A stretch of DNA of 64,000 nt from Nemertoderma westbladi. Lineage: Eukaryota; Xenacoelomorpha; Nemertodermatida; Nemertodermatidae. Position numbers and translations under genes: made by a program. Each line of letters starts with the position of its first letter. Positions within the stretch are counted from its first letter, which is position 1. Positions 1 to 10,311 of the stretch are shown here, in pieces. The DNA is taken from assembly GCA_032718475.1 (NCBI GenBank), contig JAUCBJ010001957.1:32298-96297 (forward strand). The letters run 5' to 3'. The notes below the pieces were generated by a model that saw only the letters and a program-made list of their open reading frames with translations, searched no databases and had not been told where the DNA came from.

Positions 1-65
1 GCCACCATAAGTATGTGCCAGGTTATAAATTGAGTTGAAAATATGCTTAGTCTATGTAGCTAGCA

Positions 66-806
66 CTATGGGACGATTGTTGCCTTAGAGATGGCGCACA
101 GGTCGGTATAATCGCCGAAAGAGACATCTTTGAGGTTGAGTCCAGATATAGCTGTCCGATGGGATGCGATTTCGTTGGAAGAAAGCTGGTCAGCTGCCAA
201 TTGGCGGTAATCGATAGTAGGAACATGAATCGCGGAGATTGTTGCACTGACTGCCTGAGAGAGTGCATCAGCAACCACATTATCAGAACCATTGATATGG
301 CGAACATCGGTGGTAATCTCTGATATGTATGAGAGTTGACGAGTTTGTCGTGGTGATCTGTCGGTGGATGTAGAGAAGGCGAAAGTCAAAGGCTTGTGGT
401 CGGTTAGGATATGGAACTTCCGGCCTTCAATAAAGTGTTGGAAATGTTTGACTGAGGTGAATATCGCCAACAGTTCACGGTCGAATGTACTGTATTTTGA
501 CTCAGCAGTAGTGGTGAGTTTCCTGGAGAAAAACGCCAGGGGTAGCCATGTATCAGAAACAGAGTTTAGCTGTTCATTTTGGGCTCCGACTGCGACATCT
601 GATGCATCGGTGCCGATCCTCATCTCACTCGCAGAAATAGGATGTATGAGAAGAGTTGCAGATGCTAATGTTGCCTTAGCAGCTTCAAAGGCGGACTGAC
701 ATTCGGTGGTCCAAGTGATGTCTTTCCCCTTTCCCTTAGTGGCATCATGGAGAGCTGCGAGAGTGGTAACAATACATGGCATAAAACGGTGATAGCAGTT
801 TATCAT
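66..806 (-). pseudogene. Ty3/gypsy RT connection and RNase H fragment
   Basis: The 246-codon frame continues the RT of the neighbouring minus-strand ORF in a different frame. It starts with the RT-RNase H tether (INCYHRFMP) and then carries RNase H blocks: the first acidic motif in RIGTDASDVAVGA, the glutamate-bearing FDRELLAI, the HILTDHKPLTFAF block and the NVVADALSQ end. RNase H removes the RNA strand during reverse transcription. The frame ends shortly after RNase H, before any integrase zinc finger. The 4-base overlap with the RT ORF marks a frameshift. It is a broken element part, not a host gene. Confidence 0.85.
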
Positions 807-1438
807 GCCAAGGAAACGTTGTAGGGCGAGTTTTGACTTGGGGTTGGGTATTCGAGGATAGCTGCAACATTAGAGGGAAGCGGAGCGATACCAGAAGCAC
901 TAACGCTGTGGCCAAGGTATGTTAGTTCTGATACACCGAACACACATTTACCTCTGTTTACTACCATCCCATTGTCCAGGAGGAGGCTGAATACCTGCTT
1001 TAAGTGGTTGACATGTTCCTCTGAAGTGGCGCTAGCAACGAGGATGTCATCGAGATATACAAATGCAAAGGGGACACAATGAAGGATACCATCCATAAGA
1101 CGCTGAAAGGTCTGTGCTGCATTCTTAAGACCGAATGGCATTCGTAGGAACTCGAATAGCCCAAATGGTGTTATAATGGCAGTTTTTGGTATATCGCTGG
1201 CATGTACAGGTATGTGGTGAAAACCTCGCACCAAGTCGATCTTTGAGAAAATGCTCATGTTCTCGAGTCTGGCATTAAAGTCATGGATGTGGGGTAGTGG
1301 ATAACGATCATCTATGGTGACATCGTTGAGCCGGCGGAAGTCTCCACATGGGCACCAGCCACCAGCAGGTTTGGGGGCGATATGGAGGGGAGAGGACCAA
1401 GGTGAATTAGATCGGTGAATGATTCCGAGTTCCTCCAT
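803..1438 (-). pseudogene. Ty3/gypsy reverse transcriptase fragment
   Basis: This 211-codon frame holds most of the RT palm and fingers: a GDFRRLND block, YPLPHIHDF, motif A in FSKIDLVRGFHHIPV, motif B in LRMPFGLKNAAQTFQ, and motif C in FVYLDDILVAS with both catalytic aspartates present. It ends in an out-of-frame tail just before the RNase H fragment. RT copies element RNA into DNA in cytoplasmic particles. The N-terminal part of the domain lies in the separate minus-strand ORF at 1487-1723. Confidence 0.9.
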
Positions 1439-1486
1439 TTTGGCAAATTCTGCCTTGGCGATGGCTAACTTGTCTGTATTGAGGCA

Positions 1487-1723
1487 TCATGCATGAGCGT
1501 GGAGAGGTGGTCCCTCCTTTGTGAGAATGTGGTGTTCCACGCCATGTTTATTGGAGGCTTCAGCAAAGAAACGAGGAATAAGGAGATCAGGGTACTCGTC
1601 TATAATCTTGTCAAAGGCACTCTCAGATGGGGCATGGATGCCGGAAATGGAGGCCTGAATAGTGGATTCCTGGGGTGGGATCGTGGAAAGCAGCTCCATG
1701 TCTAGAAGGCGGCGCCCAGCCAT
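1487..1723 (-). pseudogene. Ty3/gypsy protease-RT linker fragment
   Basis: A 78-codon frame between protease and RT. The segment DEYPDLLIPRFFAE followed by KHGVEHHILTKEGPP matches the conserved stretch that precedes RT in this group of Ty3/gypsy elements. It is separated from RT by a short gap at 1439-1486 that contains a frame change, one of several lesions in this element. Confidence 0.7.
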
Positions 1724-1891
1724 GTCGATCGCTAAATGGTTATCTGTGAAAAAGTCGGCACCGAGTATGGGCTGAGAAACATCAGCAAGACGAAACTCGT
1801 GGGTGAATGATCGACAACATAGGAGAAGAGGGATGATTTGTGTACCCCAAGTGCGGATGATTGTGTCATTGGCGGCTATGAGAGACTCAGT

Positions 1892-2128
1892 TCAAGAGTT
1901 GAACCGTTTGTCGTGGGCAGAGGCAGGGTAGACTGAGTAATCTGCACCGCAGTCGACAAAGAAGTTGCGACCAGAGCGGCGGTCACTGACCATCATTGTT
2001 TTTCTCATCGTCGTTTGATCAAGGCCAACCGCGGAGACGTCTAGCGGCCGGCCTGGGAGTTTCCCAAGGTTGAAAACTTGGGCCGGATTGGGGTGGCTGC
2101 ATTCGGTACAAGGTGACAGAGGATGCAA
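1892..2128 (-). pseudogene. Ty3/gypsy aspartic protease fragment
   Basis: A 78-codon frame overlapping the end of gag in another frame. It carries RRSGRNFFVDCGADYSVYPAS, which aligns with the usual active-site block of retroelement proteases; the expected D-T/S-G triad reads D-C-G here. The frame stops soon after, so the flap and C-terminal half are lost or shifted. The protease would cleave the Gag-Pol polyprotein. Confidence 0.7.
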
Positions 2129-2871
2129 CCATCATGGTTGTATTTACGGGCATTTTCTCCAAATCTATCGTGGAAATAACAAAGTTCATTCCGGGCTTCT
2201 GCTCTTTGCTTTGAAGAAGGCAGCACTGAATGCGTAGAGTTGATGCCTGGGTGGCCGACATTATTGCCTGAAGCTTCAATAATGTTATCTGCCTCTATTG
2301 CCAGTTGGTCAAGCTCTGACGTTTTGGAGCTAGCCAGGATACGGCGCACTTTGATAGGCATTTGAGCCAGGAAAAGAGCAAGGAATATTGTCTCAGGGTT
2401 GCCATTGAGAGAACGCATGTGTCGAAGCAGTCCCGATGGTGTACGATACCCAAGACCAGATAATGACAGTAATTCATTGTCTTTGGCCGCTTGAGATTTA
2501 CCAAAGGTTTTGATAAGGGCTGTCTTCAAAGTTTCATAGCGATCATCAATTGGAGGGCTGAGGATAATCGATCTAACTTCTTTAGCAGTGGCATTGTCCA
2601 GAGCTGCAACGATGTAATTAAACTGTGTCTTGTTGACAGTATTCAGGGGTGTTCTCGTTTCAAACTGCGCCTCCACCTGAGCGAACCAAACTTCTGGTTC
2701 GGCTATCCAGAACACAGGGAGTTTGACAGAAACGGATGAAATTACTGCTGCAGGAGATGGATCAGTGACAGACGTTGTTAGGTTTTTGATGGCCTGAGCT
2801 AGTAGCTGTATGTCGTTTTGATCCATCGCGTGTGTTTTTGCTTTGTAAAATGAGTTCGGCATCTGGGTCAC
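2041..2871 (-). pseudogene. Ty3/gypsy gag (capsid)
   Basis: A 276-codon frame with the gag pattern VKLPVFWIAEPEVWFAQVEAQF near residues 50-70, then YIVAALDNATAKEVRSIIL and a Leu-rich domain ending in LAIEADNIIE. A cysteine-rich stretch (CYFHDRFGENARKYNHDGC) closes it, typical for this clade, which has no standard CCHC knuckle. It would form the particle shell. The frame is open and is the best preserved part of the element, but the downstream pol is broken. Confidence 0.85.
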
Positions 2872-2876
2872 CAGTT

Positions 2877-3037
2877 TAGCGTGAGATAGTGAGATAAGTT
2901 TAGTGTATTATTATCATTTGATCATTAAAATAATAGGTAATAAAAGTATTAATACATACATATACACGTTTATCAGTACAAAGTGTAGTGATCTAGCTAG
3001 CTAAAATAATCATTGTTTATTGTTTTGCCTAGCAACA
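2877..3037 (-). repeat. Possible LTR of the minus-strand Ty3 element
   Basis: Upstream of gag on the minus strand, an AT-rich stretch starts with TGTTGCTAGG (3037 downwards), contains AATAAA and runs to the primer-site-like TGGTGACCC. Its length (about 160 bp) would suit a short LTR, but no second copy is in the window and the end is not a clean CA. Tentative. Confidence 0.3.
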
Positions 3038-3098
3038 TATCCACAATCCTTAGCTGGAAAACCTAGCAGCTAACGTTCTAGTTCCAGGGTCGCCACAA

Positions 3099-3443
3099 TA
3101 GACAGCAATCCTCCCTGCGGGACTCCCCTCTTTATCAAGGCTCTGGCTGATTGAAGACAGTATACCATTTGGCTGCGTTCACTTAGGTACGATTTAAACC
3201 ATCCAACAGTGGCTGTAGAAAATCCATTTGCTCGGAGTTTGAATAAGAGCAGATCGTGATCAACAGTGTCAAATGCTTTGCGCAGATCTATAAATACAAC
3301 GCCAGTCATTCCCCCCCCCCCCCCCCCCCCCCCCATCTATACAGCAGCTTATTTGACGTAATTATTTAGATACATCAGACAAGTTTCAACTGAAAATCCT
3401 TTTCTGAATCCGGATTGTAAATGGTCTAATATGTTGTAGAGTA
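3099..3443 (-). pseudogene. LINE reverse transcriptase fragment, middle part
   Basis: On the minus strand the frames read LYNILDHLQSGFRKGFSVET and then TGVVFIDLRKAFDTVDHDLL (motif A), ending at GVPQGG (motif B), all diagnostic of a non-LTR retrotransposon RT. A run of 24 C (3311-3334) replaces a few codons just before motif A. Beyond motif B the sequence no longer matches RT, so the copy is truncated near 3099. The fragment continues on the far side of element A at 5007-5310. It is a dead fragment; the exact LINE clade is not named. Confidence 0.85.
3311..3334. repeat. Poly-C tract of 24 bases
   Basis: An unbroken C run lies inside the LINE RT coding region, where related RTs have a short run of ordinary codons before the VVFIDLRKAFD block. 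It may be an expansion or an assembly effect. Confidence 0.95.
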
Positions 3444-4998
3444 CCCAGGTAGCACAGGACGTCCACGAAAGAAATTGAACGTTCATATTTGGTACTTTTT
3501 TTATGCGAATCTGAACATCAATGAAATATTGTTCAAAATTGGTAAAAATTGCTGACGTTGTGAGTAATTTACCAAATTGTGACGTTCACATTAGGTAATT
3601 TAACGTCCTAACTTTAAGAAATTGAATATGTACCAAAACAAACGAATATTGAACGTTCAAATTGCGTCCAGTTATGCGTTCATTTTTTTGTACCTAAATA
3701 TGTACGTTGTTTGAACATTTATGAACGTTCAAACATAATTTACTTTAACTTGTTATGTCAATGGCATGTTCAAACTTGTTCGTGATACAATTATCTGACT
3801 ATTTATTATTTTGCAATTATTTTTTATGTTGGTTAGCCTACTCCTTGTATGGTTGGTGTGGTTCCGCTTAGTTATATCTGGACTAATGGTTCATTCTCAA
3901 TACAAAACAATTACTTTAAGTAATCGAAATATTATTGATTTATTGAAATTATTGATTATTGAAATTATTGATAACCAATACAATGCTGACGCATATTTTA
4001 AACAACAAATAACATCAAAATTAGACAAAGGTGATTCTACTGATTACTAAAGCTAATACACTAGTACCATGTCACGAAAAATTGTAATAAAATTATTAGA
4101 ATATATTAGGCCTATTGAACCAAGAAAATAACAAACAAAGAAAACCGCAAAAGTTTGTCTATTTTGATACCAACTGACCAAATACCATTACATTATGTTG
4201 AGATAAATCGGACATATGGGCGTTGGAATGTTCAAACTTCTATCATGGGTAGGGTAATTTTTTTAAACGCAAAACATTATTTTTATTTTACAAATTTATC
4301 ATATTATATAAACCTTTCTTACGTTTCAATTGCTTTTTGTATGTATTATTGCCTTATTGCATAGATACAAAATTTAAAATATCAATTATAAGGTCATAAA
4401 ATTAATTAATTTTTTTAAGATTCATCAATATGAATAATCTATTTTGGCTGGAAATAAGATAAAATACAGAAATCTAACTAATCCAATGCGAATTTGTGGA
4501 TCATCACCATAATATATCATGGATACTCTTATATCACTATCGATTAAATAATTTCATATATACTCTGATGCTTCCTTCTCTAAATGTATAGGGTATTGTA
4601 GGTGTAGGGCCGTAGGATAGGGTGTAGGGATAGGATAAGGTAGGCTACCCCCCCCCCCCCCCCCTCCCCTCTCTACACAGAACATGCACCAATAAACAGT
4701 GATTGGTTGGTCTCACGTTAAATTTTTACGTTTATTCAACCTAATATGGACCTATAACACACCAGAAATGAACGTCTAGTGAACACGTCATTTGAACATA
4801 GATTGCCTGCGGTCTCTTTTACGTTCAATTGCCCGTTCATATTACGGTACTTCTGACGGCCAACTTTGAACTATTGAACGTTTAGCATCAATAGCATCTT
4901 ATGGGAGAAATACAACGTCATATGAACATAAATCCAGAACGTCTGGACGAATACTGAACGTAAATTTACCGTAAATTTACGTATTTGTGCTACCTGGG
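3444..4998. mobile_element. Element A: 1,555-bp nonautonomous DNA transposon
   Basis: It is bounded by perfect 12-bp terminal inverted repeats, CCCAGGTAGCAC (3444-3455) and its complement (4987-4998), with TA on both outer sides (3442-3443 and 4999-5000). It interrupts a LINE RT reading frame, which supports an insertion. Both ends are rich in AACGTTC/GAACGT motifs in both orientations. Near 4598-4616 lies a GTAGGTGTAGGGCCGTAGG block followed by a long C run. No transposase is seen: the only short ORF (3811-4050, 79 codons) has no recognisable domain. TA duplications suggest a Tc1/mariner-like or similar cut-and-paste transposase acting in trans; that is inference. Confidence 0.75.
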
Positions 4999-5006
4999 TA
5001 GGCCTA

Positions 5007-5310
5007 CTAAATAATGAAATATATGATCACAAAAATTGGCTGATCGAAGACTTTCGATAGAATAGGAAGGACAGATACCGGCCTGTAATTGCTCCGTTCT
5101 AACCTCACTTCTTTCTTATAAGCAGGCGTGACTTTAGCCAATTTTAAATTAGACAGATAGGTGGAGGTTGCTATCGATCGATTAATTAGATGAGTTAGCA
5201 GTTCAGCAATTTCATCAGCAATATCCCTAATAAATGATGGACTTAGTTCATCAATAATGCCTGCATTTTTATCTGTCTTTATGTTCTTCAACACTTTTAG
5301 GACAGTCGGA
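5007..5310 (-). pseudogene. LINE reverse transcriptase fragment, N-terminal part
   Basis: The minus strand reads PTVLKVLKNIKTDKNAGIID, then SPSFIRDIADEIAELLTHLI, and LAKVTPAYKKEVRLERSNYRPVSVLPILSKVFD, the classic fingers region of a non-LTR RT. The next residues run into element A; the rest of this RT resumes at 3443 and goes down to 3099. Together the pieces show one LINE insertion later hit by element A. The upstream end near 5310 abuts an inverted-repeat element. Confidence 0.85.
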
Positions 5311-5334
5311 TATGCCGTACGTATCCACGTACTG

Positions 5335-6227
5335 TATGTGCGTACGTATCCACGTATCTATATTACATTGAGCGATTTCACATAAGCGTAGGCGAATACT
5401 GTTTTCTGATTGGTCCAGATGAGATATGAGAAAAATTTCATACAAAATGCTTAGGCCTAAAGTCTGTAAGTTAAGTTAGATTCGACAATGTGCCCATATA
5501 TGGGACCGTTACAGTATGCTAAAAAGCGGAAACAACTGGAAACACGTCATTTTCGTACCGTGTAGATACGATTTGGAATACTATTCCCGAAAAGGTAATG
5601 GAATGATAATCACGATCTATCGCAATACTACAACTACAGTATGTTTAAAAATAAATTGAACCTGATGGATATCTCGGAAATCACTACTTTTGACAGATAG
5701 TTATGGTCTATATAATAATTATTTTTCCATTTGCGTGCACTTTTATTTATATTTAGTTACATTCTTACATTGAAATACTATACAGCACACATCTGCCTTT
5801 TATTGTCGGCAAGTCAGAATTAAATTAAAATTAATTATTTGTAATTTCCATAATTAACAAAGTCTGATTAAGACCATTATGATTTATGTATCATTACTGT
5901 AGGCCTATTATGATTAATGACAATAATTATTAGATTAGCACAACTCACTAAAAATAAAATTCAATATCTCAATGACACACGGTCTGAAAATATGACAGAC
6001 TACAGCAAGCATACTGCCTGACAGACAAATCCGAAACCTGGAAACACCGCGGTGGTACTGTAATGATAGGCCTACAGGTACAGAGACACTGTCAGACTGT
6101 TGACTTGACAATGATCTCCTATCTTATCTGGACCAATCAGGAAACAGTATTCGCCTACGCGTATGTATAGGCGTATGTCAAATCGCTCAATGTAATGTAT
6201 AGATACGTGGATACGTACTTACATACG
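5335..6227. mobile_element. Long inverted-repeat element (MITE-like)
   Basis: About 95 bases at 5335-5430 recur as reverse complement at about 6115-6227; both arms contain GTACGTATCCACGTATCT, an ATTACATTGAGCGATTT block and TGGTCCAGAT. The interior is AT-rich and has no ORF. The arrangement fits a nonautonomous foldback or MITE-like element. No clean target duplication was found. Its right half, from 5886 on, is part of the duplicated 2.18-kb segment; its left half is not. Confidence 0.6.
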
Positions 6228-8064
6228 TGTAAAAGTTTAACCCTATGTTTTCTGGTTTTATGCTATTTTAGTTGTTAGTATTCCATTAGGAACATATATC
6301 TGCATATGATATTGGACAGTTCAGTAGGGAACATACCCTTAAATAAGCTCCAAAAGTGGGTTCTTATTTAAGGAAAATGGCTCTTATTTAGGGGTTTTTG
6401 GGCCTTTTTTGGATATTTTTTCGACATAATATGCAAGAACATATGATATTGGACAGTTCAGCAGTTGGATATAGCAGAATAGACATGATATAGACATACT
6501 GCAGTACTGCTGTATTGTAGTGCTGCAGATTTAGACCTGGCCTACCTGAGACTGGCAGACTGGAGGGAGACTTTTGCAACTGCAGCTCAGCTGTACCAGA
6601 CTGTCTGTATCATTACCGTACCGCATACCGGCAGACCGGTAAAGCGTACCCCGTACTACTGTACAGCTGTACTACAGTCAGACAGTACTGCGGGCTGGCG
6701 GGGTTCCTTCCGTTCCTGATCAGCTGATATGACAGTACAGCAGTATCATACCAGGATACTTGATACTGCTGTACTGTTGACTGGTTGACTGTGTAGGGTA
6801 GGCCTTTTACTGCTGTACTGTAATGCCGGCACAGCATTCTTAAAAATGCAGCTGCAATGCAGCATGCCTGTAAAAGCTTTTGCGGAATTAGCCGGTTATT
6901 TTCCCCGTAAAGTACTCTGTAGTTGGTTTAACAGGCATAAAATGCCGTATCCTTACTGTACTGGTGTTTTAGTGGACATAAAAAGCCATTTCTTCTGTAT
7001 GTGTACTTTAGCGGACATAATTAGCAATTCTATGTCGCAATACGCGAAATCCTCTTGAAACAGTGTAGTTACTATGACGACAGCTAACAGCTGAGCTGTA
7101 CAAGTGTAGCTTTTCCTTGTTCTCTGGTGTTTCTTTGTTCGGTCAACCAATCAGAGCGATTCTCCTGCTTTTTGTACAGAAACCTCCGAGAAATCGCGCA
7201 ATGCATTATGGGTCATTGTTTACATTTTGTCCTGAGCCCAGAAGACCGGCTTTGGAATCTCTGTGTTTTCAGTCTTTAGCCCAACATTAGTAGGCTTAAT
7301 TATAGAACGTATATCTGTTATCAAACAAACCTTACTTACTTAACAATTCATACCATACCAAATCACATATCATAACAAGTTATACCTTAACATTGTACTG
7401 CTATTTACTGTCGGTTATTCATTATATCAGTTGATGGAATATTATTATATTTGGAATACCGATAAATAATTACAAAACCCTCAATCTTCTTGATATACTG
7501 AAGGTAAGAGAGACTGGTTACATATAACGATTGCGACTTACATTAAAGTGGTTTTTGAAGTGAATCTAATCACCAATGCTATTTCATAGGCACTACATGT
7601 ATTGGTTGTTGTTCTCTTTATATGTGACTAAAATTAGTGAAGGTCGGCAGATCGGTGTGCAGCATTGTGTATGATTGTGACTGATAACAAAGCATCTCCT
7701 AAAGAATGCGCTATATACGTGAATCCATAGCCATCCCGTTGTGTCTAGTTTAAGTCATAACTCTGTTTACATATCTAGAGCGCCACGTCCTAAAGGAACT
7801 GTTAATATTTCCCGAAAGTGAATAATATTTGTCAGAGATTATATATTACGATCAGTCGAATAATACAGTAGGCCTACACCGCAATAAGGTTAGGCTTCCG
7901 AATCCAGTCTCCCGGGTATATCCAGCGGGTGAATGGTCGCGCATAGACTGGCTTCGGCTAATGTAGTGTATCAAATACTCGTCATAGGCTAAAGACGATT
8001 TATTATCTAGAAGATATCCCAATTTGGCAGGTTAAACTGCTAAAGGTCTAAAAGCGCGAACAAT
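5886..8064 (+). repeat. 2.18-kb direct repeat, copy 1 (empty site)
   Basis: This segment recurs, nearly identical by eye, at 29194-33890. The matches begin at ATGTATCATTACTGTAGGCC and end at AAAAGCGCGAACAAT in both. Copy 1 lacks element B: at 7671-7680 it reads ATGATTGTGA, the uninterrupted target. Small differences include a short indel near 7052 (CTCTTG here, a longer stretch in copy 2). The segment has no convincing gene; short ORFs at 6613-6837 and 6846-7058 show no domain. It ends at no TIR or LTR signal. Confidence 0.95.
6825..6868 (+). repeat. 44-bp module shared with a LINE 3' end
   Basis: This stretch, starting GCCGGCACAGCATTC and ending GCAATGCAGCATGCC, is found perfectly on the opposite strand at 36638-36681, right behind the 3' end of a LINE fragment, and again in copy 2 at 30133-30176. 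Its core ATGCAGCTGCAATGCAGCAT is partly self-complementary. Confidence 0.85.
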
Positions 8065-8350
8065 AACAGATATAGCTTCTGTATTGCAGTAGGCAATAAA
8101 GCTGAAGTACCGGTCAGCCGGTCAACCGGTACCTAGTAGGCCTGACTACCTAACCACCCGGACCGGTACCTACAGCAGTACAGGTACAGCAGTATTATTC
8201 GATTTGATAATTATATACCGGTAGGCCTTAATATTGAATCAGGGAGGGCCCGCCCTGGTTTTTTATTGAGATTTTACTTATTTCTGTCAGTTTTATTTAT
8301 TTGTAGGCCAATATTGAGCAGAAGGCGTGTAAGCCTGCTCAGATTGTACA

Positions 8351-8930
8351 GATAATTTGTAGGCTGGACTGTTGTCTGACTGTTGTTAAGTCTGAAGGGA
8401 CTGTAGTGTGTGTAGAGCGTATGTCCGAAAAAGTACTAGTTAGGAAAGTAGGGGCTTCCAGTGCTGTGAGGTAAACCCCCTCGAAAGAATAAGTCGTACT
8501 ACTCGGTTAGAACGCATACTAACTAACCATTTCGGAGTCTGCATATACTGTAGTGTATTTAGGCTTGATAGTAGTCTGCCAGCGTTTGGTCTGTACTTTG
8601 TTTGTGTAGTCTGTACGGGTAGCGTAATATTTCTTATTTAGATAATTTGTAGGCTGGATTTTGCCTGGCTGTTGTTAGGTCTGAAGAGATTTCGGTGTGT
8701 GTAGAGTGTATGTCCGATAAAGTGCCAGTTGGGAACGTAGGGGCTTCCTGTGCTGTGAGGTAAACCCCCTCGAAAGAATAAGTCGTACTACTCGGTTAGA
8801 ACGCATACTAACTAACCATTTCGGAGTCTGCATATACCGTAGTTTGTTTAGGCTTGATAGTAGTCTGTCAGTATTTGGTCTGCATTTTGTTTGAGTAGTC
8901 TGTACGCGTAGCGTAATATTTATTATTCAG
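8351..8930. repeat. 290-bp tandem duplication
   Basis: Two adjacent copies start with GATAATTTGTAGGCTGGA at 8351 and 8641, so the period is exactly 290. The central part, around CCCCCTCGAAAGAATAAGTC, is identical; flanking parts differ by scattered substitutions, so the duplication is not recent. Confidence 0.95.
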
Positions 8931-9350
8931 AGTTTATGCGATTATTCGCAACATTCATATCCCCAAGTTTATTCCTACAGTAATTGTGCTTGTTATATAT
9001 ACCGTTATAGTTAAATTAACCCCGGTACTACATCAGGGCTGCTTGGCGTAGGTAAAGACTGGTGATTTTGTGCCCCGGTCACTCCAGCAGATACCGTGGT
9101 TCTTTTAGCTGTTCAAGTATTTTTAACTACTGATTATTTGTTGTATAAGTACTTGTACCTAATTTAGGGTTTAGTGTACAGTGCTTTCCGAAGTTGATTA
9201 GTGTGTGGGCAGTATATTTGTGTTGTAAAGTGGTTAATAGGCACGTTGGTTCTGGTAGACCGCGGTAATTAACTTCTAGGTAGGAACACTCCGTGATACA
9301 TAACGTAGTACTTATAGCGATACGGCTATAAGTCGTCAGACGGTGGTATT

Positions 9351-9460
9351 TTCCTATCTGGACAACGCAGTATATTTACTACTACTTATTATTTTCAAAT
9401 ACATTTTCCTATCTGGACAACGCAGTATATTTACTACTACTTATTATTTTCAAATACCGT
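9351..9460. repeat. 55-bp perfect tandem duplication
   Basis: Two adjacent copies begin TTCCTATCTGGACAACGCAG at 9351 and 9406. They appear nearly identical, which points to a recent slippage or assembly duplication. Confidence 0.95.
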
Positions 9461-9926
9461 AGTACCCTGTCCGTTGTAATAACCAGATATTCTAACCCTT
9501 TGTTAGGCTGGTTTGTAGACTTCTTGTAAAATTACCCTAAAATTTCGTACTTGTAATTTTTTGTGTTTATTTAGAGATTGTAATCTCACACCGAATTGTA
9601 CGTAATTTGTAGTATTAAGTAACTTAGGTAAATTAGAATTATTTGTTTTAGTGTCCAACAAGTAGCACTTCACTGAGAGCGCACAGCTTCTGTGTAGTGA
9701 CTCCCCCCAGAAATAATAACATTTATTTTAAATATTGACAAAAACCCATTAAACGGGTATATATATTATAAATCAACTCAAACGATTTATAAATAGTAGG
9801 CCTGCCATACAACAATTAGGTCTCAATATCAGTTGGACTACTGCTCAAATAACGGTAATAAAGTAAGTAAAGTAACCAAGTAACCCCTAAAAATTCAGAA
9901 ATTCAATTATTTAAAATAATTGACAT

Positions 9927-10180
9927 ACCGGTATTCACGATAGGCTTATTATTTATTTCTATAAATTTAGGCTAAATTATATACCGGTATTCTGTAATTA
10001 ATTCTAGTCTGTAATTATACTTATATATATACATTATAAGTGTAAGCTGTATACTGGTATTCACGATAGGCCTATTATATATTTATATATATTTGTGCTG
10101 AAATTATATACCGGTATTCTGTGACAAACCTAGTCTGTAATAATACTTATATATATACTATAGGCATACCGGTATTCTAA
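9927..10180. repeat. AT-rich imperfect tandem repeat, period about 115-126
   Basis: ACCGGTATTC or ACTGGTATTC recurs at 9927, 10053 and 10168. The units share CACGATAGGC, the tract around ATTATATACCGGTATTCTGT, and TCTAGTCTGTAAT. Copies are diverged. Confidence 0.8.
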
Positions 10181-10311
10181 TATATTATATATATATCACG
10201 CTACACTGAGTAGCAGTATCGGTAATCAATTACTAAGCTAACAGCGATACTGAATTACTAGACTTGCTTTAACTGTAATATAGCAGTAGGCATTCAACTG
10301 TACAAACAAAC

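Larger units (their letters stand above)
66..2871 (-). mobile_element. Decayed Ty3/gypsy retrotransposon, gag to RNase H
   Basis: Read on the minus strand, gag, protease, reverse transcriptase and RNase H follow in Ty3/gypsy order from 2871 down to 66. No integrase follows: the frame stops at 66-68 and the remaining 65 bases show no recognisable pol sequence. The coding sequence is split over several frames, so the copy is dead. Just upstream of gag (about 2862-2876) the minus strand reads TGGTGACCCAGATGCC, a plausible primer-binding site because it starts with TGG. The family is inferred from gag and RT sequence patterns; no exact family is named. Confidence 0.9.
8065..10311. other. Noncoding stretch with nested tandem repeats
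   Basis: No ORF with a recognisable product. It contains a 290-bp tandem duplication, a 55-bp tandem duplication and an AT-rich imperfect repeat of about 120 bp, each listed separately. ACCGGT and TAGGCC-type palindromes are common. It may be the regulatory or untranslated leader of the ORF at 10312 or an eroded repeat; the sequence does not decide. Confidence 0.5.

Noticed and set aside
364-699. Plus-strand ORF of 111 codons
   Set aside because: Shadow of the Ty3 RNase H and RT frame on the minus strand.
3811-4050. A 79-codon ORF as transposase of element A
   Set aside because: Hydrophobic start, no DDE or DNA-binding motif, and far too short.
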